Assembly: GCA_900554495.1 (NCBI GenBank) | Contig: USHR01000054.1 | Span: 1-10,112 of the forward strand | Length of the DNA: 10,112 bases | Source: an uncultured Collinsella sp. | GTDB lineage: Bacteria; Actinomycetota; Coriobacteriia; Coriobacteriales; Coriobacteriaceae | Reading direction: 5' to 3' | In this document: positions 1 to 4,752 of the stretch, piece by piece | Layout of the letters: the number at the start of each line of letters is the position of its first letter | Numbering within the stretch: the first letter of the stretch is position 1 | Program-made: the position numbers and the translations under genes | Notes under the pieces: model-generated | Told to the model about the DNA's origin: nothing | The model's input: the letters and a program-made list of their open reading frames with translations, nothing else | Database searches by the model: none

Positions 1-130
1 AACCCGACAGGGTGCGGAGCTGAGGAAACGCGAAGCGTTTTCCAGCGCAGCACGCAAGGAGCGAAGCGACGCGGCGAAAGCGGGCGGCGTCAGCCGCACG
101 CGGACATCCCGCTGGGGGCACCATTTAAAT
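1..130. other. GC-rich structured non-coding tract of unknown nature
   Basis: No gene is recognised here. The tract is rich in GCGAAGCG-like repeats (around 31-38 and 60-69) and can fold locally. One hairpin is GGAAACGC-GAA-GCGTTTTCC at about 25-43, and another is GCGGC-GTCA-GCCGC near 86-99. GGTGC at 11-15 could pair with GCACC at 118-122 and close the whole tract. Two of the three plus-strand frames are open from the window edge, so a C-terminal coding tail cannot be excluded. Neither frame has recognisable domain content, and both run on through the terminator hairpin. It could be the 3' part of a structured RNA, a dispersed repeat, or the edge of an upstream gene. Confidence 0.3.
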
Positions 131-135
131 CGAGA

Positions 136-170
136 AGCCCGTTGCCCTCGCGGCGACGGGCTTTTTTCTT
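136..170 (+). terminator. Rho-independent terminator
   Basis: An 11-bp stem pairs 136-146 with 152-162, with one G-T wobble and a 5-nt CTCGC loop. Six T residues (162-167) follow directly, then CTT. This is a classic intrinsic terminator for plus-strand transcription arriving from outside the window or from the structured tract before it. Confidence 0.8.
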
Positions 171-171
171 C

Positions 172-210
172 CCCAACGCCGGGATTCGAACCCCGAGGGC
201 ATTAAATCGC
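172..210 (-). other. tRNA T-arm-like fragment, probably not a functional tRNA
   Basis: On the minus strand there is a T-loop-like TTCGAAT flanked by CGGGG and CCCGG, which pair except for one position. It is followed by a 7-nt segment that could be an acceptor 3' strand (CGTTGGG). No matching acceptor 5' strand, D-arm or anticodon arm is visible at the expected distance, and there is no encoded CCA. It is best read as a tRNA 3'-end remnant, such as an integration scar, or as part of a dispersed repeat. Confidence 0.25.
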
Positions 211-230
211 ACTGTCGTCCAAGGGTCTGT

Positions 231-445
231 GGGCAAAAAATAGCAAATATGAGTACTGTTACCATTTTAGTAACAGCAATTTCATGCCTTCAGAAGACGA
301 TTTAGACGTCAGGCGTCCTACGGCGGAAAAATTGCAGACGTTTATCGGCTAAGTACTTGGACATATGTTGCGTAACACTACATATTTTGCAAATTAATAA
401 TGTTACAGGACTTGTGACAGTACTCATATTTGACGTTTTTTGCCC
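231..445. repeat. MITE-like element with 32-bp terminal inverted repeats
   Basis: The arm at 231-262 and the reverse complement of 414-445 match at 28 of 32 positions. Both contain GGGCAAAAAA followed by CAAATATGAGTACTGT. The outer flanks also partly complement each other (AGGGTC against AGCCCT). The 151-bp interior is much more AT-rich than the rest of the window and has no credible gene. Short open frames overlap it on the minus strand but have no ribosome binding site. Size, terminal repeats and lack of coding capacity fit a miniature inverted-repeat element moved by a transposase elsewhere. No clear target-site duplication is visible. A large regulatory hairpin is the alternative. Confidence 0.55.
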
Positions 446-499
446 ATAGCCCTTTATACCTAGGCAAATCGGCGGCAAAACGGGCTTCAAAGCGTCCTT

Positions 500-538
500 C
501 GCAAACAAAAACCGGGGCCCACATGATGCGGACCCCGG
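500..538 (-). terminator. Rho-independent terminator of glnN
   Basis: Read on the minus strand, 538-530 pairs with 520-512 as a 9-bp GC-rich stem with one U-G wobble and a 9-nt loop. Five U residues (511-507), then GUUU, follow. It lies about 32 bp beyond the glnN stop codon on the same strand. Confidence 0.8.
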
Positions 539-569
539 CTCAATACCGTGACGATATGTCAGTTACGCC

Positions 570-2657
570 CTACACGTAGAACAGGATGTCGTCGTAGGTC
601 GGAACCGGCCAGTAGTCGGCGGCCACGATCTCCTCCATGGCATCCACGGCGGCGCGCAGCGTATCCATAGCGGGAACGACCTCATGTGCATACACGTTGG
701 CCTGCTCCTGACCATCGAGGCCCTCGGCCTTCTGATGCACGGCGTCGAGCGCCTTGATGGAGTCGTTGATGGTGGTGATACCGTTGCAGAGCTTGTTGAG
801 CGTGTTCTGCTCGCACTGCATGGCGGCCTCGGCACCGGCGGCACGAATAGTCTCAAGGCCCTTAGCGACCTTGGTGGCATAGGCGGTAATGACCGGGCGA
901 TAGGTACGACGCGCCTCGCGAACCATCGTGGTAGCCTCGATGTTCATGAGCTTGTTGTACTTCTCGAGCTTGCAGTCGTAGCGGCACTGAGCCTCGGCCT
1001 TGGTCAGGACACCCGTCTCCTCGAAGAGCGCGATAGCCTTATCGGAAACAAAGGCGGGCAGGGCATCGGCCGTGGTCTTGTTGTTGGCAAGGCCGCGCTT
1101 CTCGGCCTCAATGGGCCACTCGTCGGAGTAACCGTCGCCGGAGAACAGGATGCGCTGGTGATCGGTCAACACCTTCTTGCAGTACTCGAGCGCGGCATCC
1201 TGGAACTCATCCTCGGGCGTACCCTCAAGCGCGTCGGCGAAGGACTTGAGCGACTTGGCTACGGCGGCATCGAGCACCAGGTTGGAGTCGGAGACGTTCT
1301 GCTCGGAGCCGCAGGCACGGAACTCGAACTTATTGCCGGTGAAGGCGAACGGGGAGGTGCGGTTGCGGTCGGTGTTGTCCTGCATCAGCTTGGGCAGGGT
1401 ATCGGCGCCCAGGTCGAGCACGCCGCGCGTGGCATGGACGGAAGCCTTGCCATCGATGATCTTCTCGACGACCTCGGTAAGCTGGTCGCCCAGGAAGATG
1501 GACATAATCGCCGGAGGAGCCTCGTTGGCGCCCAGACGATGGTCGTTACCGGCCGAGGCAACGGAGGCACGCAGGAGCTCCTGATAGTTATCGACGGCCT
1601 CGATCACCGCGGTGAGGAAGACGATGAACTGCAGGTTGTCGAGCGGAGTGTCGCCCGGATCGAGCAGATTCTCGGACTCGGTGCCAAGCGACCAGTTGTT
1701 GTGCTTGCCCGAACCGTTGATGCCCTCGAAGGGCTTCTCGTGCAGCAGGCAGACCAAGTCGTGGCGGGAGGCGATGAGCTTCATCTTCTCCATCATGACC
1801 AGATTCTGGTCGATGGCCTCGTTGACCTCGCCATAGACCGGTGCGAGCTCATGCTGGCAGGGAGCGACCTCGTTGTGCTTGGTCTTGGCGGGAATGCCGA
1901 GCGCCCACAGCTCATCGTCCAAGTCCTTCATGTAGGCCGAGACGGTGGGGCGGATAGCGCCAAAGTAGTGCTCCTCGAGCTCCTGACCCTTGCAGGGAGC
2001 AGCACCAAAGAGGGTGCGGCCGGTAATGACCAGGTCCTTGCGCTTGCGGTAGGCGTCCTTCTTGATCAGGAAGTACTCCTGCTCGTCGCCCACGGAAGGA
2101 ACGACCTTCTTGGGGGTCTTACCGAACAGCGCCAAAACGCGCTTAGACTCACGCGAGAGCGCGGTCATGGAACGCAGCAGCGGGGTCTTCTTGTCCAGGG
2201 CCTCGCCCGTGTAGGAGCAGAAAGCCGTGGGGATGCACAGGACATCGTCCTTGATAAAGGCGGGGCTAGTGGGGTCCCAAGCGGTGTAGCCACGGGCCTC
2301 GAAGGTAGCACGCAGGCCGCCGTTGGGGAAGCTCGAGGCATCGGGCTCGCCCTGGATGAGGTTCTTGCCCGTAAACTTGGTAATGGCGGTGCCGTCGTGG
2401 TTGGGCTCCAGGAAGCTGTCGTGCTTCTCGGAAGTAATGCCCGAAAGCGGCTGGAACCAGTGCGCGTAGTGCGTCGCGCCCTTGGAGATGGCCCAGACCT
2501 TCATGGCATGGGCAACGGCGTTGGCCACATCCAGGTCGAGCGGCTCACCGCCCTCGAGGGTTGCAGCAAGGCGCTTCCAAATGTCCTTGGGGAGGTAGTC
2601 CTTCATGACTTCCTCAGAGAACACCATGGTCCCGAAGCGGTCAGTAAGTTCGGCCAT
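570..2657 (-). CDS. glnN: Type III glutamine synthetase (GlnN)
   Basis: A 695-residue cytoplasmic enzyme that makes glutamine from glutamate, ammonia and ATP, the main entry point for ammonia assimilation. The length fits the GSIII family (about 700-730 aa) and is far from GSI/GSII (about 350-470 aa). Conserved blocks, in order, are EQEYFL (about 192-197), KHNEVAPCQHE (260-270), HEKPFEGINGSGKHNNWS (306-323, metal and substrate pocket), GNDHRLGANEAP (370-381) and DRNRTSPFAFTGNKFEFR (430-447). The start at 2657 (MAELTDRFG) is preferred over an ATG 21 codons upstream because AAGGGAG lies 6 nt before it. The gene stands alone, with its own terminator and a long structured leader that may carry a nitrogen-control site. 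No truncation or frameshift is seen. The family assignment is very secure. Confidence 0.96.
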   Translation of the reverse strand: MAELTDRFGTMVFSEEVMKDYLPKDIWKRLAATLEGGEPLDLDVANAVAHAMKVWAISKGATHYAHWFQPLSGITSEKHDSFLEPNHDGTAITKFTGKNLIQGEPDASSFPNGGLRATFEARGYTAWDPTSPAFIKDDVLCIPTAFCSYTGEALDKKTPLLRSMTALSRESKRVLALFGKTPKKVVPSVGDEQEYFLIKKDAYRKRKDLVITGRTLFGAAPCKGQELEEHYFGAIRPTVSAYMKDLDDELWALGIPAKTKHNEVAPCQHELAPVYGEVNEAIDQNLVMMEKMKLIASRHDLVCLLHEKPFEGINGSGKHNNWSLGTESENLLDPGDTPLDNLQFIVFLTAVIEAVDNYQELLRASVASAGNDHRLGANEAPPAIMSIFLGDQLTEVVEKIIDGKASVHATRGVLDLGADTLPKLMQDNTDRNRTSPFAFTGNKFEFRACGSEQNVSDSNLVLDAAVAKSLKSFADALEGTPEDEFQDAALEYCKKVLTDHQRILFSGDGYSDEWPIEAEKRGLANNKTTADALPAFVSDKAIALFEETGVLTKAEAQCRYDCKLEKYNKLMNIEATTMVREARRTYRPVITAYATKVAKGLETIRAAGAEAAMQCEQNTLNKLCNGITTINDSIKALDAVHQKAEGLDGQEQANVYAHEVVPAMDTLRAAVDAMEEIVAADYWPVPTYDDILFYV

Positions 2658-2663
2658 ACGGAA

Positions 2664-2670
2664 CTCCCTT
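2664..2670 (-). promoter_or_regulatory. Ribosome binding site that fixes the glnN start
   Basis: On the minus strand AAGGGAG is followed by a 6-nt spacer and ATG at 2657. The upstream ATG at 2720 has no comparable Shine-Dalgarno sequence, and the 21 residues it would add do not resemble a GSIII N-terminus. Confidence 0.75.
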
Positions 2671-2678
2671 CGTATCGG

Positions 2679-2697
2679 CACCGCGTGAGAAGCGGTG
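2679..2697 (-). promoter_or_regulatory. Small hairpin in the glnN leader
   Basis: CACCGC (2679-2684) and GCGGTG (2692-2697) form a perfect 6-bp stem with a 7-nt loop, about 8 nt upstream of the glnN Shine-Dalgarno on the minus strand. It could affect translation initiation. No alternative pairing with the ribosome binding site is evident. Confidence 0.35.
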
Positions 2698-2736
2698 TTG
2701 ATTACTAACGAACGAGTCATAGCTTAGACTCGCCGT

Positions 2737-2774
2737 GTTTCCGCGACATTACCGTTATGTTGCTGTCGCGAAAC
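2737..2774 (-). promoter_or_regulatory. Candidate GlnR-like operator upstream of glnN
   Basis: On the minus strand four pentamers are spaced by exactly 6 nt: GTTTC (2774-2770), GCAAC (2763-2759), GTAAT (2752-2748) and GAAAC (2741-2737). The actinomycete GlnR consensus is gTnAc-n6-GaAAc-n6-gTnAc-n6-GaAAc, so three boxes have one mismatch each and the last is perfect. The outer parts also form an inverted repeat (GTTTCCGCGACA against TGTCGCGAAAC, one inserted base), so a dyad operator for another regulator or an RNA hairpin is possible. It sits 80-117 bp upstream of the start of a glutamine synthetase gene, the classic GlnR target. Whether this organism has GlnR is not visible here. Confidence 0.4.
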
Positions 2775-2787
2775 CAATCAATGAGGT

Positions 2788-2805
2788 TACCGCATCGCAG
2801 CGGTA
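2788..2805. repeat. Short hairpin TACCGC/GCGGTA
   Basis: A perfect 6-bp inverted repeat with a 6-nt loop, 14 bp beyond the operator-like array. It has no T-tract, so it is unlikely to be a terminator. It may be a small operator or part of the glnN leader. Confidence 0.3.
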
Positions 2806-2873
2806 TTGCCACCCTTAACAGCCAATCAACTGTATAAATTGCAGACCTCCCCGCACAGTTTACGGGTAGCTCA

Positions 2874-2937
2874 TTTGCCACGGGCTATAAAGACTGGTAT
2901 TTGATGCGAAATACCAGTCTTTATAGCCCGTGGCAAA
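2874..2937. repeat. Perfect 29-bp inverted repeat (6-nt loop)
   Basis: The arms at 2874-2902 and 2909-2937 are exact reverse complements around the loop GATGCG. The arm contains CCACGGGCTATAAAGACTGG. Neither side is followed by a run of T longer than three, so it is not a typical intrinsic terminator. It lies between two divergent genes, where no terminator is expected. A mobile palindromic repeat, a cruciform-forming regulatory site, or a processed RNA hairpin are the options. Confidence 0.8.
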
Positions 2938-3070
2938 ATTAGCCGCTCTGCTATAGGGAATGCCGATAGCAAGGCATCTTTGATTGGTATCCCCAAATAG
3001 CGAGTGAAACTCCGCCGTGACACAGTGGTGCTGTAGAATCCTTACAACACATCACACTATTACGTATCTA

Positions 3071-3076
3071 GAGGAG
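3071..3076 (+). promoter_or_regulatory. Ribosome binding site that fixes the metF start
   Basis: GAGGAG followed by a 6-nt spacer and ATG at 3083. It decides between this start and an in-frame ATG at 3017 that has no Shine-Dalgarno. Confidence 0.75.
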
Positions 3077-3082
3077 CACGAT

Positions 3083-3955
3083 ATGCGCGTCGACGAGGTT
3101 TTTAAGCAGGCAGCATCCCAGGGCACCGCACCCGTTTCGTTTGAGATGTTCCCGCCCAAGGGCGAGCTTACCCTCGATACGGCTCGCGAAGTGGCAGGCA
3201 ATCTGTGCAAGCTTTCGCCGAGCTTTGTCTCGGTCACCTGCTCGGCCGGCGGCTCGGGCAACGGTGCCACCACCGCCCCCATCGCGCATATGATTACGAG
3301 CGAATTCGATACACCCTCGGTGGCACACCTCACCTGCGTGGGCCGCACCCACGCCGATATCGCCGCCAAGATCGACGAGTATCGCACCGCCGGCGTGGAA
3401 AACATCCTGGCCCTGCGTGGTGATCTTCCCGCTGGCGCGACCGAGGACGACAAGCCCGCCTCCGACTACGCCTACGCCCGCGACCTCATCCCCGAGCTCG
3501 TCGACGCCGGCTTTTGTGTGGGCGCCGCAGCCTACCCCGAAGGTCACATCGCCTGTGAGGACCTCAACCTCTCGGTCGAACACCTCAAGCAAAAGCAGGA
3601 CGCCGGCGCAAGCTTCTTTGTGACGCAACTCTTCTTTGATAATGAGTGCTTCTACCGCTTCCGCGAGCTTGCCGATAAAGCGGGCATCACGGTGCCCATC
3701 ACCGCGGGCATCATGCCGTTTATGGGCAAGTCGCAGATTAGCCGCATGGTCTTTATGTGCGGCGCGTCGCTGCCCTCCCCCGTCATCAAGATTCTCGCCA
3801 AGTACGAGAACGACCCCGAGAGCCTGCAGGCAGCCGGTGTAGATTATGCCGCCCGCCAGCTTTGCGACCTCAAGGAGCACGGCGCCGACGGCCTGCACCT
3901 GTACACTATGAACCGTCCTGCGATCGCCGCGACCATTATGGAGCGCCTGGGGTAA
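3083..3955 (+). CDS. metF: Methylenetetrahydrofolate reductase (MetF)
   Basis: A 290-residue FAD-dependent cytoplasmic enzyme that reduces 5,10-methylene-THF to 5-methyl-THF, the methyl donor for MetH. The length matches bacterial MetF (about 290-300 aa, a single TIM barrel). Family motifs are SFEMFPPK (19-26, with E21 at the position of the catalytic glutamate of E. coli MetF), LRGD (111-114, flavin and folate contacts), AAYPEGH (149-155), QLFFD (182-186) and HLYTMNR (272-278). The start has GAGGAG 6 nt upstream. It is the first gene of a tight operon. Its TAA stop shares a base with the ATG of the next gene, which points to translational coupling. The neighbouring MetH components confirm the role. 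Whether the reductant is NADH or a ferredoxin-linked partner cannot be told from the sequence. Confidence 0.95.
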   Translation: MRVDEVFKQAASQGTAPVSFEMFPPKGELTLDTAREVAGNLCKLSPSFVSVTCSAGGSGNGATTAPIAHMITSEFDTPSVAHLTCVGRTHADIAAKIDEYRTAGVENILALRGDLPAGATEDDKPASDYAYARDLIPELVDAGFCVGAAAYPEGHIACEDLNLSVEHLKQKQDAGASFFVTQLFFDNECFYRFRELADKAGITVPITAGIMPFMGKSQISRMVFMCGASLPSPVIKILAKYENDPESLQAAGVDYAARQLCDLKEHGADGLHLYTMNRPAIAATIMERLG

Positions 3956-4743
3956 TGGAAAAACCGCACATCGATACAACCGCTGTCGAAGTGCCGGCCG
4001 ACCTTGCGTCGCCGGCGCTTTACCGTGTCGATGCTGCGCACCATCCCCGTGTCGACCGTGCCGAGATGCTGCGGTATCTGGGTTACGGCGGCCAGCAGAT
4101 TGAGCCCGAGCTGTCACGACGTATTGAGCTTGTGGTCGAGCGTCTGGAACTGGACATTGAGCCCCGTGGCGTGCGCCGCGTGTTTGCCGTCGATGCCACG
4201 GGCGTGGACGAACAAAGTGAGCCTTGCATTCGCTTGGTCGGCACCAACGTTGAGCTGCGAGGTCGCGATATCTATCGACATCTCAAAGATGCCCGCTTTG
4301 CCGCGCTCATGGCATGCACCCTCGGCATGGACGCCGAGCGTCGCCTGCGCACCACGGGAGCCCAACATCCTCTGGAGGGCGCCGTGCTCGACGCCGCGTG
4401 CTCCGCTTACGTGGAAGCCGCCGTTGAGCAAATGGACCAGCAGGTCAAGACGGACGCCGCCGTTCATGGGCTCGCCGGCAACTGGCGCTTTAGTCCCGGC
4501 TACGGCGACTGCCCGCTCTCGGCCCAGCGCTCGATCGTCAACGCGCTCAACGCCACGCGGCTCATCGGGCTTACCGTCACGCCCACCAGCCTGCTCATGC
4601 CCACCAAAAGCGTGACCGCGGTGATCGGTCTGTTTGACGGCGAGGTCCACGACGCCCAAAGCCGCCCCACCTGCAATATCTGCCGCATGCGCGAGAACTG
4701 CCGCTTCCGCGCCGCTCACACCACCTGCTATTCCAGCCATTAG
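3955..4743 (+). CDS. Stand-alone MetH reactivation (AdoMet-binding) domain protein
   Basis: A 262-residue protein resembling the C-terminal activation domain of cobalamin-dependent methionine synthase (Met_synt_B12, PF02965). In MetH this domain binds SAM and remethylates cob(II)alamin reductively after accidental oxidation. The key visible motif is R178-F-S-P-G-Y-G-D-C-P187, equivalent to the RxxPGYPACP SAM-binding loop of E. coli MetH. LLMPTKSVTAVIGL (213-226) matches the following conserved strand. The downstream MetH ends after its B12 domain, so this protein most likely acts on it in trans, as proposed for Thermotoga maritima TM0269. Residues 240-258 carry four cysteines (C240, C243, C249, C258) absent from the fused E. 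coli domain. The start is the ATG overlapping the metF stop (TAATG). Confidence 0.85.
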   Translation: MEKPHIDTTAVEVPADLASPALYRVDAAHHPRVDRAEMLRYLGYGGQQIEPELSRRIELVVERLELDIEPRGVRRVFAVDATGVDEQSEPCIRLVGTNVELRGRDIYRHLKDARFAALMACTLGMDAERRLRTTGAQHPLEGAVLDAACSAYVEAAVEQMDQQVKTDAAVHGLAGNWRFSPGYGDCPLSAQRSIVNALNATRLIGLTVTPTSLLMPTKSVTAVIGLFDGEVHDAQSRPTCNICRMRENCRFRAAHTTCYSSH

Positions 4744-4746
4744 GAG
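4741..4746 (+). promoter_or_regulatory. metH ribosome binding site overlapping the upstream stop codon
   Basis: TAGGAG includes the TAG stop of the reactivation-domain gene and serves as Shine-Dalgarno for the metH ATG at 4753, with a 6-nt spacer. The overlap suggests tightly linked translation of the two proteins. Confidence 0.65.
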
Positions 4747-4752
4747 CCCTCG

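Larger units (their letters stand above)
2658..3082. other. Divergent glnN/metF intergenic region
   Basis: This 425-bp stretch has no gene but is dense in structure. From left to right it holds a CACCGC/GCGGTG hairpin (2679-2697) in the glnN leader, a 38-bp symmetric operator-like array (2737-2774), a TACCGC/GCGGTA hairpin (2788-2805), a perfect 29-bp inverted repeat (2874-2937), and a small ATGCC/GGCAT hairpin near 2960-2977 on the metF side. No conserved cobalamin, SAM or THF riboswitch core was recognised by eye. A TAGAAT hexamer at 3033-3038 could be the metF -10 box, but no matching -35 box lies at 16-18 bp. Confidence 0.6.

Noticed and set aside
1..500. CRISPR array or IS element
   Set aside because: There are no regularly spaced direct repeats of constant length, and no transposase-like frame. 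The repeats present are inverted pairs.
302..508. A 68-codon minus-strand open frame across the inverted-repeat element
   Set aside because: It runs from the terminator-adjacent sequence through the right arm of the repeat, has no ribosome binding site and no recognisable domain, and is best explained as chance within the element.
684..2708. A 674-codon plus-strand open frame
   Set aside because: It is antisense to glnN over nearly its full length. Its length is a by-product of GC-rich codon bias, and its Leu/Val/Gly-rich translation matches no family.
2658..2720. A 21-codon N-terminal extension of glnN
   Set aside because: There is a clear Shine-Dalgarno 6 nt before the ATG at 2657 and none before 2720. 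The added residues do not resemble GSIII proteins.
2874..2937. Bidirectional terminator
   Set aside because: It lies between divergent genes, and neither arm is followed by the T-run expected of an intrinsic terminator.
3068..4117. Long minus-strand open frame antisense to metF
   Set aside because: A shadow of metF codon bias, low-complexity and without recognisable domains. metF on the other strand has all family motifs.
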